DNA of 17,884 nt, taken from positions 1-17,884 of the forward strand of contig JAKALI010000027.1 in assembly GCA_021813195.1 (NCBI GenBank), written 5' to 3'. Positions within the stretch are counted from its first letter, which is position 1. The number at the start of each line of letters is the position of its first letter. The position numbers were made by a program, and so were the translations under genes. This DNA comes from Pseudomonadota bacterium. GTDB taxonomy: Bacteria; Pseudomonadota; Alphaproteobacteria; Rhizobiales; Hyphomicrobiaceae. This document shows positions 1-7,572 of this stretch, one piece after another. The notes beneath the pieces are model-generated. The model was not told the DNA's origin. It did not search any database and was given only the letters and a program-made list of their open reading frames with translations.

Positions 1-2
1 CT

Positions 3-869
3 ATGAGCCGGTCGGCGCCGCTTGCCCAATTGGCTCGGCTGTGGTCGCCCTATGAATTCAATCCACTCGGGTTTGATCCCCTGCGGCGGCTTCTCATCGA
101 GACCATCGATTTCGACCTCATCCGCCATCGTGCGCCCGTCGAGTTGCTCATCGCTGCAACAGAAGTCGCCAGCGGTGAAGCGCGTCTCTTTCGCCGCCAC
201 GAGATCAGCGTGGAAGCCGTTCTGGCTTCAGCCTGTCTGCCCACGCTGCATCATGCTGTCGAGATCGACGGCGTGGCCTATTGGGACGGCGGCTTCTCAG
301 CCAACCCGGATCTCGTGACCCTGGCCATGGAAAGCCCGGTCGAAGACACGCTTATCGTGCAACTTTCACCCTTAAAGAAGGAGGGTTTGCCAACGGGCGC
401 GCGCGAAATTCAGGCACACGTGAACCGACTGACGTTCAATGCCCCGCTTATTCGCGATGTTGAGATCATCGAGACCGCGCGTGAGGCGATGCGCGGAGCC
501 GTCCGCTCGCGCCTGAGCCGCTTGCGCAAGCTTGCGTTCCATCGCTTCCACCTTGTGGAAGCAGCGCCCTATACGGGGGCGCTGTCGGACGACACCAAAC
601 TCAACCCTGATCTCGCGCTCCTCAAACATCTTCATGAGGCCGGTCGTACGGAAGCCGATAGATGGCTTGCCCGCCACCGCCGCGCGATCGGCCGACGCGC
701 AACTGTCGACCTTAGGTCCCATTTCGAAGCGGTGCGGACAGGCCGGCTGCAACGATCGCTGGCGCGACCGCCCATCAATCCCGTTGACAGCGCCCCCAAC
801 TTCACGGCCCATCCATCGAGCTCGACACTCGAACTGGCTTCGACAGACAAGGGAGCGGACAAGCATTGA
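3..869 (+). CDS. Patatin-like phospholipase family protein, C-terminal part (5' end outside window)
   Basis: This is the C-terminal part of a patatin-like acyl hydrolase. The frame is open to the left edge, so the ATG at base 3 is probably internal. What shows it: the stretch VEAVLASACLPTL (about residues 70-82 of the visible part) followed by DGVAYWDGGFSANPDL, whose Asp-Gly-Gly (residues 95-97) is the catalytic-dyad aspartate motif of the family. The nucleophile motif GxSxG must lie upstream of the window, so activity cannot be judged. The tail after about residue 240 is polar and low in complexity. Patatin-like proteins hydrolyse acyl esters of lipids; the substrate here is unknown. The stop codon overlaps the TTG start of modA by 4 bases, so the two are probably co-transcribed and translationally coupled, although no functional link to molybdate is known. 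Confidence 0.85.
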   Translation: MSRSAPLAQLARLWSPYEFNPLGFDPLRRLLIETIDFDLIRHRAPVELLIAATEVASGEARLFRRHEISVEAVLASACLPTLHHAVEIDGVAYWDGGFSANPDLVTLAMESPVEDTLIVQLSPLKKEGLPTGAREIQAHVNRLTFNAPLIRDVEIIETAREAMRGAVRSRLSRLRKLAFHRFHLVEAAPYTGALSDDTKLNPDLALLKHLHEAGRTEADRWLARHRRAIGRRATVDLRSHFEAVRTGRLQRSLARPPINPVDSAPNFTAHPSSSTLELASTDKGADKH

Positions 870-1678
870 GCAAACTCTTGAGCGTGCAGGTTAGACGACG
901 CGTGGCGTTGATCACAGCGTTGCTCCCGTTTGTCGCAATCTGGATCGGTGCGGCAAAAGCCGAAGATCTGGCTGGCCCAGAGCCCTTGGTGGCGGCGGCG
1001 GCCGATCTTCAGTTCGCGCTCCCACAAATCATCCGATTATTCACCAGCGAGACCGGCAAACGCGTCCGTGTGACGTTCGGCTCATCAGGCAACATCGCAT
1101 CACAGATTCGCTCCGGCGCACCGATTGCGTTATTCCTGTCTGCCGATGAGAATCTTGTGTTGGATTTGGCCAAACGTGGCCTCACCGACGGCGAGGGCGC
1201 CTTGTATGCGCGTGGGCGTATCGTTCTCCTGGTCCCACCCCGCTCTCCGCTAAAGCTTGATGCGTCATTGGCCGATTTAGCGGCAGCCCTCGCTGACGGA
1301 CGTCTCAAGCGCTTCGCCATCGCCAACCCGGAGCACGCGCCCTATGGCGCACGCGCCAAAGAAGTCTTGTCGTCACGCGGGCTGTGGGAGCGCATCGAAC
1401 CGTGCTTGGTGTTGGGTGAGAATGTCTCTCAGACCGCCCAGTTCGCCCTCTCGGGAGCCGCACAGGGCGGCATCATCGCCCACTCTCTGGCGCTTGCACC
1501 CGAGGTCGCCGAACGGGCAGATCATGTCCTCATACCAGAGGACTGGCACACGCCACTCCTGCAACGCATGGTGCTGGCGCGCAACGCCCCGGACACGGCC
1601 CGCCAACTTTACCAATTCATCCAGCAGCCCAAGTCCCGCGAAATCCTTGCACGGTATGGTTTTGTCTTGCCAGAGTAG
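866..1678 (+). CDS. modA: Molybdate ABC transporter, periplasmic binding protein ModA
   Basis: Periplasmic receptor that captures molybdate (or tungstate) and delivers it to the ModBC permease. The 270-residue product starts with a Sec signal peptide: basic residues at 10-12, a hydrophobic core at about 13-28, and a likely AKA|ED cut after residue 32. The mature protein shows ModA signatures: VAAAADLQFAL (about 42-52), VTFGSSGNIASQI (69-81) and, late, ENVSQTAQFALSGAAQGGIIA. The length is normal for the family. The start is a TTG at 866 inside the end of the phospholipase gene (4-base overlap). A purine-rich GGGAG lies 10-11 bases upstream, and no ATG gives a better signal peptide. modB follows after 62 bases. 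Sulfate or phosphonate binding is less likely given the ModA-type motifs and the modBC neighbours. Confidence 0.93.
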   Translation: MSKLLSVQVRRRVALITALLPFVAIWIGAAKAEDLAGPEPLVAAAADLQFALPQIIRLFTSETGKRVRVTFGSSGNIASQIRSGAPIALFLSADENLVLDLAKRGLTDGEGALYARGRIVLLVPPRSPLKLDASLADLAAALADGRLKRFAIANPEHAPYGARAKEVLSSRGLWERIEPCLVLGENVSQTAQFALSGAAQGGIIAHSLALAPEVAERADHVLIPEDWHTPLLQRMVLARNAPDTARQLYQFIQQPKSREILARYGFVLPE

Positions 1679-1740
1679 ACATCAGGGGGTCCCGCGTCGG
1701 CGCATTGCCCAGGGATCAGACGATGGACTGAAGCGCCCGC

Positions 1741-2409
1741 ATGGACTGGATAGCCTTTTCACTGTCTCTCAAACTTGCCGCTGTCACGTGCGCCATCGTG
1801 CTGCCGATCGGCTTGGTGCTTGCGCGGCTGCTCGCGTGGGCGGAGTTTCCCGGCAAGGCCGTCATCGAAACGCTGATCATGCTGCCGCTCGTTCTCCCCC
1901 CGACGGTACTGGGCTACTATCTCCTGGTCGGCTTTTCGCCCCTATCGCACGCGGGTGCATTCGTGTCGGATGTCCTGGGTGCACCGCTCATCTTCACATT
2001 CGAGGGTCTCGTCGTCGCGTCACTGATTGCCAATCTCCCCTTCGCGGTCGCGCCCATGCAGCGTGCGTTCGAAGCAATCCCGCGCAACGTGCGCGAGGCG
2101 GCGTGGGTTAGCGGACTATCGAGCTTTGCAACCTTGCGACGGATTGAGTTGCCACTAGCCTGGCCGGGACTAGTCACCGCGCTTGGCCTCGTATTTGCCC
2201 ACACACTCGGCGAATTCGGGGTCATTCTGATGGTTGGCGGCAATATTCCGGGCGAAACGCAGACCCTCTCGATCGCGATCTACGATCGCATGCAGGCCAT
2301 GCGCGAAGGCGAAGCTGGCATCATGGCCGCGACCCTGCTCGGCTTCTCGTTCCTCGCCATGGCACTCATACACTACCTTGCTCGGCGCAGGGCGACACTC
2401 AATGGATGA
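1741..2409 (+). CDS. modB: Molybdate ABC transporter permease ModB
   Basis: Inner-membrane permease subunit of the molybdate importer. The 222-residue product has about five hydrophobic membrane segments: 8-30, 42-64, 84-104, 143-165 and 192-212. The cytoplasmic EAA loop is clear (VREAAWVSGLSSFATLRRIELP, from about residue 117) and contacts the ATPase ModC. GEFGVILMVGGNIPGETQTL, just after it, is typical of the ModB/CysT permease group. Length matches ModB. There is no strong Shine-Dalgarno at the ATG. The last 8 bases overlap the start of modC (TGA at 2407-2409, modC ATG at 2402), which indicates translational coupling and a single modABC transcript. Confidence 0.93.
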   Translation: MDWIAFSLSLKLAAVTCAIVLPIGLVLARLLAWAEFPGKAVIETLIMLPLVLPPTVLGYYLLVGFSPLSHAGAFVSDVLGAPLIFTFEGLVVASLIANLPFAVAPMQRAFEAIPRNVREAAWVSGLSSFATLRRIELPLAWPGLVTALGLVFAHTLGEFGVILMVGGNIPGETQTLSIAIYDRMQAMREGEAGIMAATLLGFSFLAMALIHYLARRRATLNG

Positions 2410-3526
2410 GCGCGCCGACGGCCAAGTTGCCCTGGCGGTCCGGCTTCGCCAGGATGCCCCCATACCGCTCGATGTCGACTTCGCGTGCTCCAGAAGCGAA
2501 CTGCTGGCCCTGGTTGGTCCGTCAGGTGCCGGCAAGACAACCGTGCTGCGCGCGATCGCCGGACTGCTTAATGCCCGCGAAAGCACGATCACGGCGGACG
2601 GTGAGACCTGGGCATGCAGTGAGCGCGGCATTCGCTTGAGCCCGCAACGGCGACGCGTGGGCTGCGTCTTTCAAGACTACGCTCTGTTTCCGCATTTGAC
2701 AGCGGAAGAGAACGTGATGCTCGCCATGCACACGGGACCTATTCGCGACAAGCGCGACAAGGCTCAATCGCTGCTCGCGCGGGTCAATCTCGACGGCCTT
2801 GGCGCGCGTCGCCCCCATCAGCTGTCCGGGGGACAAAGACAGCGTGTCGCGCTCGCCCGGGCGTTGGCACGAGAGCCACGGGTCTTGCTGCTCGACGAAC
2901 CCTTTTCCGCCGTCGATCATCTGACACGCGAGCGCCTGAAACGCGAATTGGCCATCCTGCGGCGGTCCCTCACGATTCCCATCCTGCTCATTACCCATGA
3001 TGTCAATGAAGCGATGGCGCTTGCCGACCGAATTGCTGTTCTCCACCAGGGCCGGCAATTAGCAATCGGACCGCCGGCGGTCATCCGCTCGCGACCACCG
3101 AGTGCCTTGGTGGCCCGACTAATCGGACACGCGAATGTTTACACCGCACAGATCATGAGCCGACGCTTCGATGGCTCAGGCGTGATGGTCGACTGGTGCG
3201 GGCATCACTTGGCGTGCGCCACGCCAGCCACCGAACGCGTTGGCCGCCGTGTCCATATTCTGGTCCCAGCCGACGCCATCGTCCTCTTGCGACCGAACGA
3301 ACCGGCTCCAAAGTCGAGTGAGAATGTTATGACGGGTACGATCGGTGACATTGTCTCCCTCGGCGATCACGCCGTCGTTTCGCTCCTCATCGCCGGGTCT
3401 GCGCATCCACTTCAAACGCGCGTATCCACCCGCGCACTTGCGCGTCTGGAGTTGCGCTCAGGTCAACCTGCCTCAGCCGCTATCGATCCAGCCGCGCTCG
3501 CCATTCTCGATGACGTGGCACCCTGA
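2402..3526 (+). CDS. modC: Molybdate ABC transporter ATP-binding protein ModC
   Basis: ATPase subunit that powers molybdate import. In the 374-residue product the ATPase parts come in order: Walker A GPSGAGKT (39-46), Q-loop VFQDYALFPHLT with Gln91, signature LSGGQRQR (141-148), Walker B VLLLDEP (161-167, Asp165/Glu166), and the switch histidine in LLITHD (His199). After about residue 300 a TOBE/Mop-like domain follows (GTIGDIVSLGDHAVVSLLIAG onward), the molybdate-sensing regulatory part usual in ModC. The frame is open further upstream to 2234, but that region is modB. The ATG at 2402 gives the family's usual N-terminus and overlaps modB by 8 bases. It is the last gene of the phospholipase-modABC unit; an imperfect hairpin follows at 3551-3588. 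No second, accessory molybdate gene (modE) is visible. Confidence 0.92.
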   Translation: MDERADGQVALAVRLRQDAPIPLDVDFACSRSELLALVGPSGAGKTTVLRAIAGLLNARESTITADGETWACSERGIRLSPQRRRVGCVFQDYALFPHLTAEENVMLAMHTGPIRDKRDKAQSLLARVNLDGLGARRPHQLSGGQRQRVALARALAREPRVLLLDEPFSAVDHLTRERLKRELAILRRSLTIPILLITHDVNEAMALADRIAVLHQGRQLAIGPPAVIRSRPPSALVARLIGHANVYTAQIMSRRFDGSGVMVDWCGHHLACATPATERVGRRVHILVPADAIVLLRPNEPAPKSSENVMTGTIGDIVSLGDHAVVSLLIAGSAHPLQTRVSTRALARLELRSGQPASAAIDPAALAILDDVAP

Positions 3527-3550
3527 CGGCGCAGGGTTGAGCACAACAGT

Positions 3551-3588
3551 CGACCGCGACGCATCGGGTTGTCGATCGCGTGCGGTCG
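3551..3588. terminator. Imperfect hairpin between convergent modC and the 180-residue protein gene
   Basis: Left arm 3551-3566 and right arm 3573-3588 pair as CGACCGC/GCGGTCG plus ACGC/GCGT plus ATCG/CGAT, with single-base bulges and a 6-base loop GGTTGT. It sits between two converging genes. There is no T-run on either side, so it may be a processing or attenuation structure rather than a true intrinsic terminator. Confidence 0.35.
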
Positions 3589-3615
3589 CGCAGGAATTGC
3601 GAGCCCGACTGGCTG

Positions 3616-4158
3616 TCAGGATGATTCCTCGAGAATCACATACGTCGCAGCAAACGTGTCGGCGTGATTGCCATAGACTTCCGCCCCATTCAGAATGAGG
3701 ACGCCGCAATCCGCGCGCTGCATCTCTCCCCACGGGGCAACGAGTTCGAACCCGCCCGGGAGCGCGACGGCTTCGACAGTTGCGCGGGCACGGTAGACGT
3801 CGCCTAATGGGCTCGCCGGCTCCGGCTTATCGTAAAGCGCCGGGAAAATATCGGCCCGGATGACATAGACGTTCCGATTTCCATCGCCATCGATGAGCGG
3901 TTGCAAGTTCGCATCGAGATTGGTGACGATCATGTCGCCCGGTTGAGCAGTGTTGACGCTCTCCTTGCCGTTCCAGCGCGTCACCACGGTCTGCGTCGAT
4001 TTTGCCGTGCGTGCCAACACGGCGCCGGTCTTGCGCGCGCGAAACGGGGCGACACCGAGCTTGGCCGCGATTGCACGGAAATCACTTTCATTGAGTTGGG
4101 CTGTCGCCACAAGCCGCACATGCCGGGCATCGGCGCCGGTTTGCGTGAGCGTAAACAT
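3616..4158 (-). CDS. Unrecognised 180-residue cytoplasmic protein with two similar modules
   Basis: I do not recognise the family with confidence. The start at 4158 is set by a strong ribosome binding site: GGAGGT ends 5 bases before the ATG; the frame runs on upstream to 4287 without such a site. There is no signal peptide or membrane segment. Two segments look like diverged copies of one module. The first (about 44-111) contains PGDMIVTN and ends VYVIRADIFPALYDK; the second (about 124-175) contains FELVAPWGE and ends VYGNHADTFAATYVI. The pattern of a short strand, a turn, then Y-x(3)-AD-x-F-x-A-x-Y resembles small phage-like PGD...Y/F proteins found scattered in proteobacteria, but this is only a resemblance. 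It is transcribed divergently from the small secreted protein at 4453; 294 bases with a perfect dyad separate them. Confidence 0.7.
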   Translation of the reverse strand: MFTLTQTGADARHVRLVATAQLNESDFRAIAAKLGVAPFRARKTGAVLARTAKSTQTVVTRWNGKESVNTAQPGDMIVTNLDANLQPLIDGDGNRNVYVIRADIFPALYDKPEPASPLGDVYRARATVEAVALPGGFELVAPWGEMQRADCGVLILNGAEVYGNHADTFAATYVILEESS

Positions 4159-4291
4159 CAAAGACCTCCGGCTCAGCTGTGCGTCGATGGCAAGACGCGG
4201 TGAACATAGACGAGGTGCGCGTGTCGTTCCAGCGAGCCTTAGGCCTCGCGGGTAACAGCAGTGCTGACTTGGCGGTGGGCACATCAAACCC

Positions 4292-4319
4292 GCTCAAATC
4301 GGCGTGAGTCGATTTGAGC
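4292..4319. promoter_or_regulatory. Perfect 10-bp inverted repeat in a divergent intergenic region (candidate operator)
   Basis: Left arm GCTCAAATCG (4292-4301) and right arm CGATTTGAGC (4310-4319) are exact reverse complements around an 8-base spacer GCGTGAGT. The site lies between two divergently transcribed genes, 134 bases from the start of one and 134 from the other. A GAGTC (a GANTC methylation site for CcrM in this class) ends at 4310, spanning the spacer/arm boundary. It could be an operator for a dimeric regulator or an RNA hairpin; no cognate regulator gene is next to it. Confidence 0.45.
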
Positions 4320-4452
4320 CACGTGCGGCTTGCGACAGCACATGAGCGCCACGATGTTTGCGACACAAGGCGATCAGGTCGATTGCCTGAGCAAGGTCTG
4401 CTCTCGCGAGGCGTGTGCGGGCCGTGTTCCCGAGACAGAAAGGAGATGAAAA

Positions 4453-4722
4453 ATGCACAACGCGACAGCCGCTGCAGTTGTAGGTCTGGCTGCATTCTCG
4501 TTCAGTCAAGCGGCTCTGGCGGAGGATACCGTTGAGCGCTGCAATGAACTTGCGGTCAAACTCGAGACCAAGGTCAAAGACAACAAGCTCGAGGGCGCCG
4601 CCCTCGACAAAGCCAACGCGTTTCTAGAGAAGATGAGAGGTCATTGCTCCGCGCGTCAGTTTATCGAGGCAGGAGCGGCGGGCCTAGACGTTATGATCGA
4701 GATAAATCAAGCGAAAGGTTGA
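4453..4722 (+). CDS. Small secreted two-cysteine protein, unknown function
   Basis: The 89-residue product has a likely Sec signal peptide: hydrophobic and alanine-rich residues 4-21, and a good cleavage site ALA|ED after residue 23. The n-region is unusual because it lacks Lys or Arg (only His2). The mature part is about 66 residues, highly charged and probably helical (ETKVKDNKLEGAALDKANAF), with two cysteines, Cys30 and Cys65, well placed for one disulfide across a helical hairpin in the periplasm. The start has a clear ribosome binding site, AAAGGAGATGAAA, directly before the ATG. A strong stem-loop follows 16 bases after the stop. I do not recognise the family; no metal-binding or enzymatic motif is visible. 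The codon use matches its neighbours. Confidence 0.78.
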   Translation: MHNATAAAVVGLAAFSFSQAALAEDTVERCNELAVKLETKVKDNKLEGAALDKANAFLEKMRGHCSARQFIEAGAAGLDVMIEINQAKG

Positions 4723-4738
4723 GCCGCTAAGACCCGGA

Positions 4739-4764
4739 CCGCAGTCGCATTGATGCGACTGCGG
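4739..4764. terminator. Strong hairpin without T-run after the small secreted protein gene
   Basis: CCGCAGTCGCA (4739-4749) pairs perfectly with TGCGACTGCGG (4754-4764) around a TTGA loop: 11 base pairs, GC-rich. It lies 16 bases after the stop of the secreted protein gene and about 115 bases beyond the 3' end of the converging tRNA. No U-tract follows on either strand, so it may act as an mRNA 3'-end stabiliser or a weak bidirectional terminator. Confidence 0.5.
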
Positions 4765-4879
4765 ATCAGTCCATCGTGGGAACCGATGCGCTGTCGTATC
4801 GGGTCTCACACACATTGAACCATCGCCAGCAGATCCTCGCGGAAGTTGGCTAGAATCGACTGCGGCAACGGAGGTGGGA

Positions 4880-4956
4880 TGGTAGCGGGACCCGGACTTG
4901 AACCGGGGACCTACGGATTATGATTCCGCCGCTCTAACCAACTGAGCTATCCCGCC
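4880..4956 (-). tRNA. tRNA-Met (CAT), elongator type, CCA encoded
   Basis: Read on the minus strand, the 77 bases fold as a complete cloverleaf: acceptor GGCGGGA with TCCCGCT (a G-U pair at 1-72), D stem GCTC/GAGC, anticodon stem GCGGA/TCCGT with loop ATCATAA (anticodon CAT), variable loop AGGTC, T stem CCCGG/CCGGG with loop TTCAAGT, discriminator A, and encoded CCA. The unpaired-start features of an initiator (C1 mismatch, three G-C pairs next to the anticodon loop) are absent. A CAT anticodon can also be tRNA-Ile2 after lysidine modification, but the acceptor and anticodon stems match alphaproteobacterial elongator tRNA-Met as I remember them. A strong promoter sits just upstream. Confidence 0.92.
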
Positions 4957-4967
4957 GTAACCGCCGT

Positions 4968-4996
4968 CTATAGGGATGGGCCGGATCGTGTGTCAA
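4968..4996 (-). promoter_or_regulatory. Sigma-70-type promoter of the tRNA-Met gene
   Basis: On the minus strand: -35 TTGACA (4996-4991), exactly 17 bases of spacer, and -10 CTATAG (4973-4968). The -10 ends 11 bases before the tRNA 5' end at 4956, so transcription would start a few bases upstream of the mature tRNA. The -35 is a perfect consensus, which fits a highly expressed stable RNA. Confidence 0.75.
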
Positions 4997-5054
4997 GGTC
5001 GCGCTGTTCGCGTGGCCCTCTTCCGCGCTGTTGTTCGCGCCCGCCGCCAGGCCG

Positions 5055-5783
5055 TTATTCGGCGGCGATCTGTCGGGCGAGCGCCAGCTTTTCGAAGCGC
5101 ATCATCGTGAAGATTCCAAAGGGTCGAAGCGAACGCCGCTCGATGAGCTTGAGATCATCGCACACAAGCACGCGCGAATGATCGAACACAGGCCGCCAGC
5201 CGAGCAATTCGGCAAATGGCGCCATGCGCCGCTCGACCCAGCCGCGAACGCCTTGCTCCTGGCTGAAGTGATTGACGATCAGCACTTCACCACCCGGCTT
5301 CGTGACGCGCGAGAGCTCACGCATGACTTTCTCGGGATCCGGCACGACTGTCATCACATACATGGCGACCGTTGTGTCGAATGAGTGGTCGGGGAATTCC
5401 AGGTCCCCGGCATCCATCTCGTGAAGCCCCGTGACATTCGTCAGACCGAGTTCCGCGACACGCTGGCGGGCCTTGTCCAACATCTCCCGCGACAAGTCGA
5501 TACCGACGATTTCCAAATCGCGCTTGTAGTCGGGCAGAGACAGCCCCGTGCCGACCCCAACCTCCAGCACACGACCCGAGCGATCGCGGTTGATGGCCTC
5601 CACGGCGCGGCGACGGCCTTCATTGGCCACCTTGCCAAACGTGTGATCATAGACAGGGGCCCAGCGCCGATACGCGCTCTTGACCGCATCCTCATCGATC
5701 CGTCCGATATGGACCACGCGACCGCCTGAACGCTGGAGCGGCGGCGCCGTGCGCTTTCCCAACGGCCTCACTCGTGAATTCAT
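5055..5783 (-). CDS. pmtA: Class I SAM-dependent methyltransferase, phosphatidylethanolamine N-methyltransferase-like
   Basis: The 242-residue product has the Rossmann methyltransferase fold. Motif I is RVLEVGVGTGLSLPDY (71-86); the acidic residue that binds the SAM ribose is in IVGIDLS (Asp96); motif IV-like DTTVAMYVMTVVPDPE and GGEVLIVNH follow. The signatures AYRRWAPVYDHTFGK near the N-terminus and GWRPVFDHS with a C-terminal RPFGIFTMMRF match the Rhodobacter/Bradyrhizobium-type PmtA, which methylates phosphatidylethanolamine towards phosphatidylcholine at the membrane. A UbiE-type quinone methyltransferase is the main alternative. The first 25 residues are a polar extension. The start at 5783 has a ribosome binding site GAGGTGG 5 bases upstream. 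It lies 31 bases after mnmA on the same strand, so the two probably form an operon. Confidence 0.75.
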   Translation of the reverse strand: MNSRVRPLGKRTAPPLQRSGGRVVHIGRIDEDAVKSAYRRWAPVYDHTFGKVANEGRRRAVEAINRDRSGRVLEVGVGTGLSLPDYKRDLEIVGIDLSREMLDKARQRVAELGLTNVTGLHEMDAGDLEFPDHSFDTTVAMYVMTVVPDPEKVMRELSRVTKPGGEVLIVNHFSQEQGVRGWVERRMAPFAELLGWRPVFDHSRVLVCDDLKLIERRSLRPFGIFTMMRFEKLALARQIAAE

Positions 5784-5814
5784 GGTGCCACCTCGCTTCT
5801 GTCCCCGGCGAAAT

Positions 5815-7119
5815 CTAGCGGCCGGACCGAGTCACATCGGCCGGCATCGACCCTTTGGAGCTGACACGCGCAGGTGAACCTGCGGGCCGACCCGGCAATT
5901 CTTTTGTGTACCCAGCCTTCAAGGTGCGCAGGATCGTTCCGCCACCTAACACCCGTGAGTCACTCGCGTTGCTGTCATAGAAAACACAAGCCTGCCCGGC
6001 TGCGATACCTTCTTGACCGTTATCGAGCACCACTTTGATCGAGCCTCTGTCATCCAACGTCAATATGGCACTTTGTGGCGGCTGTGAGGAACGCACGCGC
6101 ACAAACACTCTCAAGTCCTCGCGCAGCGCGTTCCTGAGTTCGCCATCCCCCAGCCAATTCACGTCTCTGAGTTCGAGGCCAACCGTCTCCAGCGCCCGCC
6201 GCGGGCCGACGATAACCTCGTTGCGCTCCGCATCGAGCCGCACCACGAACAACGCTTCAGAGCTCGGAACGCGAATTCCCTTCCGCTGGCCAACCGTGAA
6301 ATTGATGATCCCCTCGTGACGACCGAGCCGCCGTCCGTCGACATGGACGATATCACCGGCCTGCCGTGCGCCCGGCTTCAATCGCTCGATCACATCCGTG
6401 TAGCGGCCTTTGGGAACAAAGCAGATATCCTGGCTGTCGGACTTTTCCGCGACTGGCAAATGGAATTCGCGGGCCAAGTCCCGCACCTGCTGCTTCGTTA
6501 GGTTGCCAAGCGGGAATTGCAGCCGATCAAGCTGCTCGCGGGTGGTCGCAAAGAGGAAGTAACTCTGATCGCGCTCCAAATCGCGCGGACGCCGCAGAAT
6601 CGGTCCATTCGGGGTGTGATCGAGGCGGATGTAGTGCCCCGTAGCGAGGCAATCGGCCTCGAGTTCCATCGCCAGATCGAGAAGATCCTTGAATTTGATT
6701 TCCTGGTTGCAGCTCACGCAGGGGATGGGTGTTTCGCCCGACAGGTAACTCTCGGCGAACGAGGTCATGACGGCGTCTGCGAAGCGCCGCTCGTAGTCGA
6801 GAACATAGTGCGGGATCCCAAGTAGATCGGCGACATGTCGCGCGTCTTGGATGTCCTGGCCCGCACAGCAGGCCCCCTTGCGGGCGGTCGCCTCGCCGTG
6901 ATCGTAAAGTTGCAGCGTAATACCGATGACGTCGTGCCCCGCGCGGGTCAGCAAAGCCGCAACCAGCGAGCTGTCAACGCCTCCGGACATCGCAACCACG
7001 ATGCGCCGCCGCTCGCCCGGCCCGGTGCGCACGCCGGGTGCGCCCGCGGAAGCTTGATCCGCCGGGCAGACAGACGTCATCGAGGAGGCACCGGCATTTA
7101 CATCACGAAGCGTGGGCAT
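5815..7119 (-). CDS. mnmA: tRNA-specific 2-thiouridylase MnmA
   Basis: MnmA puts sulfur on U34 of the tRNAs for Lys, Glu and Gln, using ATP and a persulfide. In the 434-residue product the PP-loop SGGVDS (45-50) binds ATP; catalytic Cys137 lies in CVSCNQEIKF and Cys233, the persulfide carrier, in SQDICFVPKGRY. The tRNA-binding stretch ATGHYIRLDH and the C-terminal beta-barrel part (NFTVGQRKGI onward) are present. The start is uncertain. The ATG at 7119 has GAGG 7 bases before it; a GTG at 7152 lengthens it by 11 residues, and an ATG at 7080 shortens it by 13 but has no ribosome binding site. About 40 residues precede the conserved domain, more than in E. coli, and the last 25 are also an extra polar tail. 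It is first in an operon with the methyltransferase. Confidence 0.95.
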   Translation of the reverse strand: MPTLRDVNAGASSMTSVCPADQASAGAPGVRTGPGERRRIVVAMSGGVDSSLVAALLTRAGHDVIGITLQLYDHGEATARKGACCAGQDIQDARHVADLLGIPHYVLDYERRFADAVMTSFAESYLSGETPIPCVSCNQEIKFKDLLDLAMELEADCLATGHYIRLDHTPNGPILRRPRDLERDQSYFLFATTREQLDRLQFPLGNLTKQQVRDLAREFHLPVAEKSDSQDICFVPKGRYTDVIERLKPGARQAGDIVHVDGRRLGRHEGIINFTVGQRKGIRVPSSEALFVVRLDAERNEVIVGPRRALETVGLELRDVNWLGDGELRNALREDLRVFVRVRSSQPPQSAILTLDDRGSIKVVLDNGQEGIAAGQACVFYDSNASDSRVLGGGTILRTLKAGYTKELPGRPAGSPARVSSKGSMPADVTRSGR

Positions 7120-7533
7120 CCTGGCCTCGAAATACCGCAATTGCGCCCGCACGCCGCAACGATCGCCTCAAAAGCTTGTTGATCGTGGCGCCGACACGCC
7201 GCCGCAGGCGCGTCGCCCTTGCAAGGTCCAATCTCGTTGCATCGGCAGACTTAACATGTATGTGGCGAACGGACAGCGAGGTTTAGCCTTTGGTGTCCCC
7301 TGTTCGCAAGTGCAACTTGAAGCGTCGGCTCACCGCAAACGCATCCATGCCCGGATCCGGCCGCGCGGCCACGGACCGCAACAAATCGCAAGCACAGTTG
7401 GCATCTCGCCTGCAGCAGTCCCCGAGCGCGTGAACTGGTCCGGAACCTGCTTGAAGCTAGCCGGGTTGACAAGACCTGTCTCCTTCTGGGGCGATTGTTT
7501 CGTTTCGGGGTGGACGGAAACCAAAAAAGCCAC

Positions 7534-7568
7534 TTGAGTGGACACCAATTTATGGCATGTTCACTCAA
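7534..7568. promoter_or_regulatory. 35-bp dyad upstream of sciP (candidate operator)
   Basis: Left arm TTGAGTGGACA (7534-7544) and right arm TGTTCACTCAA (7558-7568) are reverse complements except for one position, separated by a 13-base AT-rich spacer. The dyad ends 5 bases before the CtrA box and about 70 bases upstream of the sciP start, which suggests a second regulator acts on this promoter. The binding protein is unknown. Confidence 0.45.
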
Positions 7569-7572
7569 TAGG

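Noticed and set aside
4880..4956. tRNA-Ile2 (CAT anticodon, lysidine-modified)
   Set aside because: Acceptor and anticodon stems resemble alphaproteobacterial elongator tRNA-Met as remembered; identity elements cannot be proven without a search, so some doubt remains.
4880..4956. G1-U72 pair in the tRNA acceptor as an anomaly
   Set aside because: Common in alphaproteobacterial elongator tRNA-Met, so not unusual.
7466..7494. TTGACA at 7466 as a sciP promoter -35
   Set aside because: No acceptable -10 hexamer at 16-18 bases downstream.
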